A stretch of 40,210 nt of DNA from SpSt-600 sp042408195 (GCA_042408195.1 JBHOQL010000018.1:1-40210), one strand, 5' to 3'. Shown: positions 1-7,981, counted from the first letter of the stretch. The notes: a model not told the origin generated them from the letters alone. Numbers and translations: made by a program.

Positions 1-332
1 TAGCGGACATTGTCTTTACCAGCGAGTTTTTGCTGGGCGAATTTGACCACTTTCTCGTCTTTGTCCACATACATTACCCGGGCATCAGGGAAAAGCTGGT
101 GGACGTGGCCCATCGTGGGCATGCCCGCTCCCAACACGAGAAAATCTCTTATACCTTCCTTGTAGAAATCTACTGCCACCTTTTGGCCAAAGAGCCATCG
201 CTCAGTTACTGCCCTCTTCACAGGGCCTATCAACCTAAGCAGTCTCATAACCAACTTCTCGCCGATGTTCAGCTCCGGTATCTGCTTAGGATCTACCATC
301 GCAGCTACCACCTTGGCTGTGCTTATCCCCAT
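1..332 (-). CDS. SAM-dependent methyltransferase-like protein, DUF574 type (partial, 3' end cut by window)
   Basis: Read on the minus strand from the ATG at 332-330, two bases after the stop of the response-regulator gene; 110 codons are open up to the window edge, so the C-terminus is missing. The visible part contains a stretch with EGIRDFLVLGAGMPTMGHVH followed by PDARVMYVDKDEKVV. This is a Rossmann nucleotide-binding start (beta1 plus glycine-rich loop) and an acidic end of beta2, and it resembles the S-adenosyl-methionine methyltransferase family PF04672/DUF574, whose typical wording is IRQFLDIGTGLPT...VHE. The substrate is unknown. It is the last visible gene of an eight-gene operon. 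Family assignment is by remembered motif; the catalytic C-terminal half cannot be checked here. Confidence 0.7.
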   Translation of the reverse strand, partial: MGISTAKVVAAMVDPKQIPELNIGEKLVMRLLRLIGPVKRAVTERWLFGQKVAVDFYKEGIRDFLVLGAGMPTMGHVHQLFPDARVMYVDKDEKVVKFAQQKLAGKDNVR

Positions 333-334
333 TT

Positions 335-1216
335 TTATTCCTCCGCCTCAGATTTACGCCGGGCTTCAGCAGCCAGTTCTGTTATTTCCCTAATATCTGC
401 GAAGGGTCCGTCATCGGAAGTTATAACTCCACATATCAAGCTCATAAAAGGCACTCTCTTTTCGCCCAACAGCATGTAGCCACGTTCTCGGTCTATGAAG
501 GAGTAAAAGGAAAGGACATGCTCTCCGAATACAGTTTTGGCTTCTTCCAGGAGAGCTTTAGCGTTGGCTTTGCGTGTTATAACCACAAAATCGTCTTCCC
601 CCACGTGCCCCAAAAAGTCGTCAGGGTTACCAGCTCTGTCGACGATTTCCCCAAGCATTCCTCCCACAAACCGCAGGACATCATTCCCAGCCACAAATCC
701 ATAGGCTTCGGCAAACTCCCTGAAGTACTTAATCCCGAAGAGGAGAAAAGCCCAGTCTTTCCTAGGGATAAGGCTCTTAAGTTGCTCCTCCACAAGCCTG
801 CTGCTGGGCAGTCCAGTAACAGGATGGCTCAAGTTTTCGCGGGCTGCTCTCTGGATAGCGTTTCTTACCTTAAGACGCAATTCATCCAGATCAAAGGGTT
901 TAACTATGTAATCATCGGCCCCTAACTCAAGCCCAGCTAATTTGTCGGACCTTTCGTCACGCACTGTCAAGAAGATAATGGGGATATGACTTGTGCGGAG
1001 ATTGCTCCTAAGCTGCTTGCAGACTTCGTATCCGTCTATGTCTGGCAGGTTTATGTCCAGAATTATGAGGTTGGGGTTTTTCTTACGGGTGACCTCAACG
1101 CCCTCCACGCCTTTGTAGGCAACCTCCACTTCAAAGCCTTGTTCAACGAAGTTGATTTTGAGCATTTCGGCTAGGTCCCGATCATCCTCTATAATAAGAA
1201 GTTTTGCTTTTTCCAT
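335..1216 (-). CDS. Response regulator: receiver domain plus degenerate GGDEF-like domain
   Basis: 293 residues. Residues 1-120 are a CheY-like receiver: acidic pocket IIEDD at 8-12, phospho-acceptor Asp54 in LIILDINLPD, conserved Thr in FLTVRD and Lys in IVKPFD. After a short helix, residues about 130-290 have the size and start (HPVTGLPSSRLVEEQL) of a diguanylate cyclase GGDEF domain. The signature loop GG(D/E)EF, however, is replaced by HVGEDDF, so c-di-GMP synthesis is doubtful; such domains often act as nucleotide-binding or protein-interaction modules. No partner kinase is adjacent. It sits 12 bases downstream of the reductase-like gene and 2 bases before the methyltransferase, so it is co-transcribed with metabolic genes. 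The start is the ATG at 1216, preceded by a GGAG-type site. Confidence 0.85.
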   Translation of the reverse strand: MEKAKLLIIEDDRDLAEMLKINFVEQGFEVEVAYKGVEGVEVTRKKNPNLIILDINLPDIDGYEVCKQLRSNLRTSHIPIIFLTVRDERSDKLAGLELGADDYIVKPFDLDELRLKVRNAIQRAARENLSHPVTGLPSSRLVEEQLKSLIPRKDWAFLLFGIKYFREFAEAYGFVAGNDVLRFVGGMLGEIVDRAGNPDDFLGHVGEDDFVVITRKANAKALLEEAKTVFGEHVLSFYSFIDRERGYMLLGEKRVPFMSLICGVITSDDGPFADIREITELAAEARRKSEAEE

Positions 1217-1228
1217 AATCCCCGCTCC

Positions 1229-2236
1229 TTAAATGATTGTGGGGATAAATCCGTGCCTCTGTGCTATTTTTTCTATTTCTCTCACCCTTTCCAGGCTTAG
1301 GTCTCTGCCCAGAGTGTAATCTTCAAACTTCCCTTCCATGGCCAGAGCAATTGTTTCAGCCATGCAAGCATAACAATAACCCCGAGGAAGTCCGATATCC
1401 ACACCCAATTCCGGGTTGCCCGGAGCTTTGACTACTCCCCCTCTTACCGCTAATATGTCTTTCCTGGCCCTTGCCTCGGAAGAAAGATTAGGCGGGATAG
1501 CGATATCGCAGACTATTGCTCCTTCTTTAAGGTGCTCAGGCTCCACTAGTGGGTTAACTGAGCCAGCCGCTGTTATCACTATTTCGGCCTCTCTAATAAA
1601 GGCCAAATCAGTAGTAATTATTCTCTCGCAGCTTAAAGGTAGAGATTCCGCCATCTTTGCCAGAGTCTCCATTCTCTTTCCAATTAGTATAATCTTTTTG
1701 ACCTCCGGAGCAAAAAGCCTAGCCAAAGCACTGCCTATAGAACCTGCAGCTCCCAATACAGCAAGCGTAACCTCCTTCAGGTTTAAACCCCGCTTCCTGG
1801 CAGCTTCTTCCACTATCCTTGCCGATGCAGCCACAGTATAAGAGTTGCCGGTAGTTACGGGTATTGAAAGCTCCCGGGCCACCGTTATCCCTGCATCCCC
1901 TACCACGGAGGTGAAAGCTCCAAGACCCACAATCTGGGCCCCGAGCTTTTCTGCCAACCGCCCGGTGGCAACTATCTTGCGGTAAGCGAAATCAACCGGA
2001 ACCTCTAACATCCTCTTTGCGGTAAGAGGGCAGGCCAAGAGCCAGCCTTCCACTTCCTCACCCGTGACCTCCGAACGAATCCCACGCACTTTGGAGATAA
2101 CTAACGGGGGAAAATATCCCGAAAGGAAATGAATTAAAGGCAACGGAAGATAAGTGCCCAACAGGGGAAACTTCTTTTTGACGTCGCCCCTCGGATCTAT
2201 GGGGTGAATTATAAAAGCAAAACGGGCTCTCGGCAT
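1229..2236 (-). CDS. Acyl-ACP reductase (AAR)-like / COG5322 dehydrogenase
   Basis: 335 residues, about the length of cyanobacterial long-chain acyl-ACP reductase (about 340), which makes fatty aldehydes with NADPH. Supporting features in order: a TTGNS element near residue 125 (FTTGN in cyanobacteria); the Rossmann motif VLGAAGSIGSALARLF near residue 160; and ACMAETIALAMEG at residues 290-302, which matches ACFAEAMLLEFEG around the catalytic Cys of AAR, so Cys291 is the candidate nucleophile. The C-terminal LGRDLSLERVREIEKIAQRH also follows the AAR pattern. Non-cyanobacterial members are poorly characterised and sometimes called predicted amino acid dehydrogenases. In the operon it lies between a beta-helix protein and a response regulator, with an alpha/beta hydrolase and a methyltransferase nearby, which would suit lipid or acyl-thioester chemistry. 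The substrate is inferred, not shown. Confidence 0.75.
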   Translation of the reverse strand: MPRARFAFIIHPIDPRGDVKKKFPLLGTYLPLPLIHFLSGYFPPLVISKVRGIRSEVTGEEVEGWLLACPLTAKRMLEVPVDFAYRKIVATGRLAEKLGAQIVGLGAFTSVVGDAGITVARELSIPVTTGNSYTVAASARIVEEAARKRGLNLKEVTLAVLGAAGSIGSALARLFAPEVKKIILIGKRMETLAKMAESLPLSCERIITTDLAFIREAEIVITAAGSVNPLVEPEHLKEGAIVCDIAIPPNLSSEARARKDILAVRGGVVKAPGNPELGVDIGLPRGYCYACMAETIALAMEGKFEDYTLGRDLSLERVREIEKIAQRHGFIPTII

Positions 2237-2242
2237 TGCCTC

Positions 2243-3487
2243 TCACCTGGGATAAAGGCGCTGATGTTTGTAACCACCCCTGAATTTATGGTGGTCACTT
2301 TCTTCATAATAGACATTTCTGGTGATAACGGCTCTGTTCTCTGAGCGCACCAGTATTACATCCGATTCCACAGCTCTCCCCGGGTAAAACAAAAGCCCCG
2401 AGCCTATCCGGCAATTATGGCCAATACAGCACCCCAGGACAGGCAACCCAGTGGATTCGGGCCCATCTTCTCCCCAAACATGCACAGGCTTAGGTATAAG
2501 GTTAAAGTCGGTGAAAATTGTGCCTGCCCCCACAAAGGAATCCCTCCCCACTACGCAGAGCTGGAGGACGGCATTCTGGGCCACCATAGAGTTTTCCATA
2601 AGGACGCTCATAAACAAAGAAGCCCTGAAAGGCAGGTAACAACCATCGCCGACCACGCTCAGGAGAAGCTGGCACCCCTGCATTATATTGACATTGTTGC
2701 CGATGAGACAATTGGATATGACCACTCCAGGCCCTATAGTGCAGTTATCGCCTATGTAAGTAGGCCCTTGGATTACAGCGGTGGGGTCAATCTGGGTGTT
2801 CTTGCCCACTTTAACCAGTTCCGAACAGGATAGGAACTGCTTTCTCTCCAGGATGGAACGGAAGAGTATCCTAAGCTTCACTGAGAGTTTATCCGCTTCC
2901 TTTTCCATCCTGGCCCCTTCGGCAAAGATTCCAAAAGCCACGTTGGCGAAATAGACATGTATCCAATGTTCTATGGAGAGGAAAGCCTTGAGAGGTATAT
3001 AGTAGACTAAATCACCCGGAGGAGGGGCCATGTAAGTGGGAACATGGTAGAAGCCGATTTCCCTGGCCTCAGTATCTATTACTAAGGGCTCCGCTTCCTC
3101 TTTGATGCCACGAGGGAAATACCACATATCAGCCACGTACAGATCTCCTTCACGGCGTATTCCTTTCTGGAGCAGTAAAGCGTAATTGGTTATGGCTTTG
3201 TCAGAAGGAGAAAAAGCTACCCTACAAGGCTTATTCCTCCTCCTGGCTTCAGTTATGAAGGCTTCGAAGAAATGGTGGTCAAAGTAAAGGTTGTCTTTAT
3301 AGACCAGTGTTTCACGTTTGTCGACGGGGATTTCAAAGAATGAGTTTACCTCCAGTTCTTCATCACAGTAAGGAGCCAGGACGTCATGCTGGTAGAGCCA
3401 AAGGGGTTTGTTCATGACCCTCAGATCTCTGGCAGGCTCGTTAAAGGGGAATATTTTCTTTGGCTCCCTTATGATGACTTTGCGCAT
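2243..3487 (-). CDS. Nucleotidyltransferase-like protein with C-terminal left-handed beta-helix (hexapeptide repeats)
   Basis: 414 residues. The N-terminus (EPARDLRVMNKPLWLYQHDV) resembles the start of sugar-phosphate nucleotidyltransferase-like or GlmU-like proteins that lack a clear GxGTRxxP loop. From about residue 230 there are repeated hexapeptide turns ([LIV]-G-x4 style: PTYIGDNCTIGPGVVISNC, LIGNNVNIMQGC, VVGDGCYLPF, VVGRDSFVGAGTI, CIGHNCRIGSG), predicting a left-handed beta-helix as in acyltransferases and GlmU-type bifunctional enzymes. The start ATG abuts the upstream stop with no gap, so translation is coupled. Whether it transfers acyl groups, binds a nucleotide sugar or only serves as a scaffold cannot be told. 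Next to the AAR-like reductase, an acyl carrier or acyl-transfer role is possible but unproven. Confidence 0.7.
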   Translation of the reverse strand: MRKVIIREPKKIFPFNEPARDLRVMNKPLWLYQHDVLAPYCDEELEVNSFFEIPVDKRETLVYKDNLYFDHHFFEAFITEARRRNKPCRVAFSPSDKAITNYALLLQKGIRREGDLYVADMWYFPRGIKEEAEPLVIDTEAREIGFYHVPTYMAPPPGDLVYYIPLKAFLSIEHWIHVYFANVAFGIFAEGARMEKEADKLSVKLRILFRSILERKQFLSCSELVKVGKNTQIDPTAVIQGPTYIGDNCTIGPGVVISNCLIGNNVNIMQGCQLLLSVVGDGCYLPFRASLFMSVLMENSMVAQNAVLQLCVVGRDSFVGAGTIFTDFNLIPKPVHVWGEDGPESTGLPVLGCCIGHNCRIGSGLLFYPGRAVESDVILVRSENRAVITRNVYYEESDHHKFRGGYKHQRLYPR

Positions 3488-4126
3488 TTAGTCCTTTGGC
3501 GTCTTGGGTATCCTGAAACGGCAAGCGTCGTGACCAACGGCGATGCAGGTGATTTCCACCACTTCAAAGTTCTTCCCACCACTCCCCCAGCGAAGTCCCT
3601 CCTCCAGAATGCCTGCCGCTGCATGGCAACAGGGGGAATCAGTGTGGCGACCCCAGCACACGGGACAACGCTCATTCACCCAGATGAAGTGATGTTCATC
3701 TTCTTCCAGCCTGACAATTTGATCGCTGAAACGATTGAAGGTTTCAGCAAAGGCACTGAGGCCCACCCTCATTTTAACATTCAGAGGCAGGACTCTGAGG
3801 GCCAGATCAGCAATCCCTAAGACAGCCCCAAACTCTTTGAGGCCATATTTGAAAGTGGCGCCTCCAGCTTTGTAAGCCAGAACCCGACCGCTCTTTATAC
3901 CGTAAAGTTTTTCAAGGGCCTCTTGAATGGCTGCAAAAGCTTCAAAACTGAACTCTTTGTTAAGGTTATTTGGGGGAAGTTTGTCTACAAGGTAAGAAAG
4001 TCCCGCCTCAGTGAGAACAGCGTTGACTCCTGCTCTTCCCAGAGCTTCCTCTAGCCCCATGAGGTAAGCTCTTGCCATCTTGTTAGGATAGAAGTAGTGG
4101 GGGGCTTTTTCTTTAAATTCCTCCAT
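3488..4126 (-). CDS. V4R (4-vinyl reductase) domain protein
   Basis: 212 residues. The C-terminal part (about 120-205) carries the V4R signature: CPVCWGRHTDSPCCHAAAGI with four closely spaced Cys, then EEGLRWGSGGKNFEVVEITC and GHDACRFRIP. V4R domains occur in the BchJ-type bacteriochlorophyll protein and in sensors of small hydrophobic molecules; the Cys/His residues suggest bound metal. The N-terminal about 110 residues are helical and resemble the leader of archaeal and bacterial V4R proteins. There are no photosynthesis genes here, so a ligand-sensing role is more likely than vinyl reduction. It overlaps the hydrolase gene by 14 bases and abuts the next gene, so it is translated as part of the operon. 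Confidence 0.8.
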   Translation of the reverse strand: MEEFKEKAPHYFYPNKMARAYLMGLEEALGRAGVNAVLTEAGLSYLVDKLPPNNLNKEFSFEAFAAIQEALEKLYGIKSGRVLAYKAGGATFKYGLKEFGAVLGIADLALRVLPLNVKMRVGLSAFAETFNRFSDQIVRLEEDEHHFIWVNERCPVCWGRHTDSPCCHAAAGILEEGLRWGSGGKNFEVVEITCIAVGHDACRFRIPKTPKD

Positions 4127-4913
4127 TTTTTCCTCCTCTCAGATTTGTCAGAAGAAGTTGGTTGAACCCAAGGGGGTCATCCAGCATGGGAAAATGCCCC
4201 CAGGAAGGTAAAACGTGAACCTTTGCCCCTGGTATTTTTCCCACAAGTTTTGCCTGAGCAGGATCCACTATGTTGTCCCTAAGTCCATAAATGCCAAAAA
4301 CCTCAGATTTCACCTGGTCAATGTAGGGCCTTAAGTCAGTGTGGTAAAGAGAATTTATGCTTTGGAAGAAAGAGGCTAAGGTCACGCGGGAGAGATCCCT
4401 AAGCAGCATACTGTACCATTGTTGCCATAGACGGGTTGTTCTGGGAGCCATGGTTCGGAGGAGCAACCGGAAAAACCAAGGATTATTCCAAGCCACGAAA
4501 GCAAGCTGGGGGATTGCTGCCATCTTAAGCAGCATGCTCAGCGATTTCCCGTCAATGGGCGAACCTATAACTCCCACTTTCTTCACCTTCTCGGATCTGC
4601 GGAGCGCCACGCTCAAAGCCACTGTCCCGCCCATAGAATGGCCCACGAGGGACGCTTCCTGTATTCCGAGCCTGTCCATGAAATCCGAAACCAGCCAATT
4701 GAAATCTTCCACTTTGAAACTTTCCCTCCTCCGATCGGACTCTCCGAAACCCCAGAAGTCCAGCGCATAAACTCTGTAATAAGCCGAAAGCTCTTTCATC
4801 GCTTCAAGCCAGTAACCCCAGGAACCAAGCCAACCATGCAGGAGGATTACTGGCTCTCCTCGTCCCAGGACTTCATAGTGAACCACCCCTTGCTCCGTTA
4901 CAACCGTAGGCAA
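4113..4913 (-). CDS. Alpha/beta hydrolase fold protein
   Basis: 266 residues, typical for the family. It shows HGWLGSW (oxyanion region) at about 26-32, the nucleophile elbow GHSMGG with Ser93, an Asp in YGLRDNIVDP and the catalytic His in WGHFPMLDDP, so the Ser-Asp-His triad is complete. No signal peptide is visible; it should be cytoplasmic. Likely an esterase, thioesterase or lipase-like enzyme; the substrate is unknown. It starts 2 bases after the GTPase gene and overlaps the V4R gene, placing it in the same operon as an AAR-like reductase, where release of acyl chains is one possible task (inference). Confidence 0.9.
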   Translation of the reverse strand: MPTVVTEQGVVHYEVLGRGEPVILLHGWLGSWGYWLEAMKELSAYYRVYALDFWGFGESDRRRESFKVEDFNWLVSDFMDRLGIQEASLVGHSMGGTVALSVALRRSEKVKKVGVIGSPIDGKSLSMLLKMAAIPQLAFVAWNNPWFFRLLLRTMAPRTTRLWQQWYSMLLRDLSRVTLASFFQSINSLYHTDLRPYIDQVKSEVFGIYGLRDNIVDPAQAKLVGKIPGAKVHVLPSWGHFPMLDDPLGFNQLLLTNLRGGKNGGI

Positions 4914-4915
4914 AG

Positions 4916-5446
4916 TTAACCCTCCAGTACTTCTAGGACCAAGTAAAGCAGTTCAAGAAGCACCTTTTTTACACTTTCTTTATCGGTGGCGACACAGGGT
5001 ATGACTTTGATGTCGCTGTTCAAACGAAGAGCTATCCGGATATCTTCTGGGGACCAGGCGTCCGGCAAGTCTTGTTTGTTGGCTGCCACCACGTACGGAG
5101 TCTTGGCGTAGCGTCGGAAAACTTCAAGGATATACTTGGCTTCCCGGAAAGTCTGAGGGCTTGTGCTGTCCACCATAACTACGAACCCAAGCATTCCCTC
5201 TGAAAGAATATCCCACATGAAATCAAAGCGCCTCTGCCCGGGGGTTCCGAAGAGGTAAAGGACAAGGTCATTATCTATTGTGATGCGGCCGAAATCCATT
5301 GCTACAGTGGTTTGTTCTTTCACAAACCGAGCTTCATCAGTGATTTTCCTTTCGGTGGAGACAACTTCAATTTCGCTTATGGTGCGGATAAACTGGGTTT
5401 TCCCTGAATTGAAAGGGCCAGTCACTACAATTTTAACCGCTTGCAT
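4916..5446 (-). CDS. MglA-like small Ras-type GTPase
   Basis: 176 residues. The P-loop is GPFNSGKT (10-17), the switch II region reads LFGTPGQRRFDFMW (the usual Asp of DxxG is Gly, as in bacterial GTPases of the CvnD type), and the guanine-specificity motif is AANKQDLP. A C-terminal TDKESVKKVLLELL helix completes the fold. Such bacterial Ras-like proteins act as polarity or signalling switches, usually with a Roadblock/LC7 partner as activator. No Roadblock gene is seen here; the upstream neighbour is a DUF4388/PATAN protein, a domain repeatedly linked to such GTPases. The start is chosen at the ATG at 5446, preceded by GGGGAGG. Confidence 0.88.
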   Translation of the reverse strand: MQAVKIVVTGPFNSGKTQFIRTISEIEVVSTERKITDEARFVKEQTTVAMDFGRITIDNDLVLYLFGTPGQRRFDFMWDILSEGMLGFVVMVDSTSPQTFREAKYILEVFRRYAKTPYVVAANKQDLPDAWSPEDIRIALRLNSDIKVIPCVATDKESVKKVLLELLYLVLEVLEG

Positions 5447-5457
5447 TCATCCTCCCC

Positions 5458-6279
5458 TTATAAGCGCTTTATGCGGTCAATAAGGCGCTGCACTAGGCTT
5501 TTACTGACCTTAGGGGGTTCCTGAAGGGCAGGGGGTATACCAGGAGGAAGAACTTCTGGGCCACCAGCTGGAGGAATAATTTCCACAAGCCCGGCAGAAA
5601 GAAGACCGTAGACGATCTTCCTTATTTGGTAATCGCTCATGGAGTTATAGCGGGCGATCTGACGGATGGTGTTCCGGGGATTAATGTAGGATATAACTCG
5701 CCACTCGTCCACTGTCAGGTTTATATTGCGTATAGCAGTCCTTGGGTTTTCAGCAAACTTAAGGGCCATGTCCAAGTCCGGTATCTCCTCTTGGAGGATC
5801 TCCCACTCTTTCTGGCGCCTTGTCCCCTCAAGGATCAAATTGGCTAAGTCTATGGAAACTGTAAGGCGATCCCCATCAGGCAAGACATCGGGCTCAAAGG
5901 AGAAACGGCCCGTCTGCCAAGTGAAGAGTTCGTAAACGATCTCCAGAAAATGCTTTTGTAGGCTTTCCAGAACGTCCTCTTTAGATATATAGCCTACGCT
6001 TATGGCTAAAAGGGCTTTCTCTTTATCGGATTTGAGGTGGGAGCGAGCTTCTATTTCTCGGACCTGTTCCCGTGTGAGCTTACCTGCTCGGTAGAGGATG
6101 CTCAAAATGCTTTTTTCTTCGGAATCCTTAACAGCATATATAAGCTTGCCGCCTTTAAAGTAGAGAACGATCTTTTTGCCATCTTGCTCCAGAGTAAGGG
6201 CTCCAGTCTTACGGGCCAAGTGCACCAGATTGAAAAGCTTTGTTACATCAAAATCCTCCAATTTTCCCTTCAAAGCCAT
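5458..6279 (-). CDS. DUF4388 (PATAN) domain protein
   Basis: 273 residues. It starts MALKGKLEDFDVTKLFNLVH, the typical opening of DUF4388/PATAN domains, followed by KTGALTLEQDGKKIVLYFK and GGKLIYAV. A second helical part (about 80-125) and a winged-helix-like segment (about 175-235, DEWRVISYINPRNTIRQIAR) follow. The C-terminus is proline-rich and ends in a basic helix (SKSLVQRLIDRIKRL). PATAN domains are found in response regulators and in partners of MglA-like GTPases, for instance in phototaxis and motility control. It is the first gene of the operon, 11 bases upstream of the GTPase. The start ATG follows a CGGGGGA site. Biochemical function is unknown. Confidence 0.85.
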   Translation of the reverse strand: MALKGKLEDFDVTKLFNLVHLARKTGALTLEQDGKKIVLYFKGGKLIYAVKDSEEKSILSILYRAGKLTREQVREIEARSHLKSDKEKALLAISVGYISKEDVLESLQKHFLEIVYELFTWQTGRFSFEPDVLPDGDRLTVSIDLANLILEGTRRQKEWEILQEEIPDLDMALKFAENPRTAIRNINLTVDEWRVISYINPRNTIRQIARYNSMSDYQIRKIVYGLLSAGLVEIIPPAGGPEVLPPGIPPALQEPPKVSKSLVQRLIDRIKRL

Positions 6280-6313
6280 ATTTTCCCCCGGGCATCAGGG
6301 CCTTTTGGGTTAT

Positions 6314-6342
6314 ATAATAGCACGAACAGCTTTCATTCGCAA
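6314..6342 (-). promoter_or_regulatory. Sigma-70-like promoter for the DUF4388-GTPase operon
   Basis: On the minus strand TTGCGA (6342-6337), a 17-base spacer and TATTAT (6319-6314) stand 35 bases upstream of the ATG at 6279. Eight closely spaced or overlapping genes follow with no hairpin between them, so this is likely the main promoter for all of them. Confidence 0.6.
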
Positions 6343-6381
6343 ATCGCTCTTTGGGTTGATTTCGGACAAAGTCTGTTTATG

Positions 6382-7229
6382 CTACGGTAATAAGAAAAGC
6401 AGCAAAAGGTAATGAGAAGAAGCGCCTATAGCCCGCAGAAGTTTCAATTTAACCCATACCCAATCTTACAACGAAGCCGGTCCCCATCCATGCTCACATC
6501 TCGCCCATAAAAGACCCCGTTCTCCATCTCCCAATGCTGACGTAGCAGGATTTAAGCCTCCACCCAAACCCAGCCCCAGTCACCCAAAGATGCGTATTCT
6601 TCTCCACCAAGTCAGAAGAAAATTCTTTCGCTCCCGCTCTATCTACCCACACCACTGAGCTCCAGGCCATCCCAGTTTCTCCATATAGGCCTCCGTTCTT
6701 CTATTTGCCTATGCTCTCTCGTGACTTCTTCCCAATTTGGAGCCGCTCTGTCCCCTTGGGCTCCTTACAGAAGCAACCACTCCTCTATTGCTTGTCTCAA
6801 CACCAGCTGGTTCTCCTTTTTCTCCACCACTTTCTGGACAGGAAGGCTTTCAAGCGCCCGGCATCGGCACTTTCTGCCTCCGAAAGGCGCAACGCAGCCT
6901 TTGCCTCCGCTTGGGCAATCACCTAGCGCAGGCAGTGACCTACTATCATCCTTTCCTGTTCGTTTGCTCTCCCGCGATGTCTTGCTATCTATTGCCTACC
7001 CACTCCCTCAAAGTTCGTTCTATTTCTCCCACTGGAAGTCGGCTGAGCAAATACCAGAAGGTGCTCAAACGGGGAAGCAAGCAATGGCCGAAGGTCCAAA
7101 GGGCGGAAACTTCCCACCCTGCCCATTCCCCGAAGGGGCCGCTTCCCGTGAGAGAGTGGCCAGCAGTCCGTGGGGGTATTCGCGCCGGTGGCGGAAGCGA
7201 GGTAAGATAGCGAAAAGCCTTGACCCTTT
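6382..7229 (-). pseudogene. Decayed ISAs1-family transposase (insertion-sequence relic)
   Basis: No continuous reading frame exists, but pieces in all three minus-strand frames line up in order with ISAs1-type transposases (DDE_Tnp_1-associated N-terminus plus DDE core). In order: LPRFRHRREYPHGLLATLS (family: DPRxxxGREYPLxxLL), FGEWAGWEVSALW, LPRLSTFWYLLSRLP then EIERTLREWV (family: PSxSTFxRVLxRLDxxxLExxLxxW), VVEKKENQLVLRQAIEEWL (family: VKxNQPxLxxxI), EEVTREHRQIEERRPIW (family: TxExGHGRIExRxI), QHWEMENGVFYGRDVSMDGD (family: GHWxIENxLHxxRDVxFxED), and a last piece ending at a TAG at 6382-6384. Several stops and frameshifts separate them and the catalytic Asp region is lost. No clear terminal inverted repeats or target duplication were found. 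It fills most of the 1027-base space between the two divergent operons. Confidence 0.6.
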
Positions 7230-7233
7230 GGGC

Positions 7234-7262
7234 TTGACAGATTGGTTGAGATAGTTTATATT
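7234..7262 (+). promoter_or_regulatory. Sigma-70-like promoter for the electron-transfer operon
   Basis: TTGACA (7234-7239), 17 bases, TATATT (7257-7262), 44 bases before the ATG at 7307. This is the best consensus match in the window. It sits just outside the upstream edge of the ISAs1 relic and drives five genes on the plus strand. Confidence 0.75.
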
Positions 7263-7306
7263 ATACTTGTCCTAAGTGTTCTAATTTAGAATATGCTGAG
7301 GTTACG

Positions 7307-7981
7307 ATGGGCAAAGGACAAATATCACGGCGAGAATTCCTTCGAGCTCTTGGAGCGGTAGGAGTAACAAATTTAGTAATTCCCGCTCTTGTTTCATGTA
7401 AAAAAGAGCCTGCTTCCGTACCAAAGGAAATCACAGCAAAATATGCCTTGATAATTGACCTTAATAAATGCGTTGGATGTGGGGCTTGTGCTGATGCCTG
7501 CCGAATCCGCAATAATCTTCCCGAGGGCAAGAGCTTTATCCGCGTGTACCGTAAGGAGACCGATGGCAAAGAGTGGTTTTTACCTGTGCAATGTCAACAC
7601 TGCGTAATTCAACCCTGCGCCACTGTTTGCCCGGTAAATGCCACTTATACCACCGAGGAAGGCGTGGTCTTAATCAACGAACTCCGCTGCACGGGATGCA
7701 AATATTGTCTGCTCGCATGCCCTTACCAAGCCCGTATTATAAACGAGGAAACGGGTACCGCTCAGAAGTGCTGGCTATGTCTTGATTACGTCCTTGGAGG
7801 GGGAGAGCCCGCTTGCGTGCATGCTTGCGTTCCAGGAGCACGCTTTTTTGGACGCAAAGACGATCCTGAAAGCGAGGTGGCTAAAATCCTTGCTTCAGGC
7901 AAGGCTGTCCCGCTCCACCCAGAGTTTGGCACTAAACCTGCTATCCTATTCTACATACCTATCGAAAGAGGTGGTAAATGA
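7307..7981 (+). CDS. Tat-exported 4Fe-4S ferredoxin subunit (NrfC/PsrB/DmsB family)
   Basis: 224 residues. The N-terminus has a twin-arginine motif (SRREFLRALG, residues 6-15) and a hydrophobic stretch ending ALVSCKKEP, so it may be exported folded and also lipid-anchored on the Cys. Sixteen cysteines form four cluster motifs in the family order: CVGCGACADAC, CQHCVIQPCATVC, CTGCKYCLLAC and CWLC...CVHAC. Members pass electrons between a membrane NrfD-type quinone subunit and a soluble partner. Its stop overlaps the ATG of that NrfD-type gene (ATGA), so they are made together. No molybdopterin catalytic subunit is present, unlike Psr/Dms complexes; the nearby partners are cytochromes, as in Nrf or Qrc systems. 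Confidence 0.93.
   Translation: MGKGQISRREFLRALGAVGVTNLVIPALVSCKKEPASVPKEITAKYALIIDLNKCVGCGACADACRIRNNLPEGKSFIRVYRKETDGKEWFLPVQCQHCVIQPCATVCPVNATYTTEEGVVLINELRCTGCKYCLLACPYQARIINEETGTAQKCWLCLDYVLGGGEPACVHACVPGARFFGRKDDPESEVAKILASGKAVPLHPEFGTKPAILFYIPIERGGK

Noticed and set aside
6705..7254. Overlapping plus-strand frames of up to 177 codons in the intergenic region
   Set aside because: Composition is unlike a protein, and minus-strand fragments in the same bases match a transposase.
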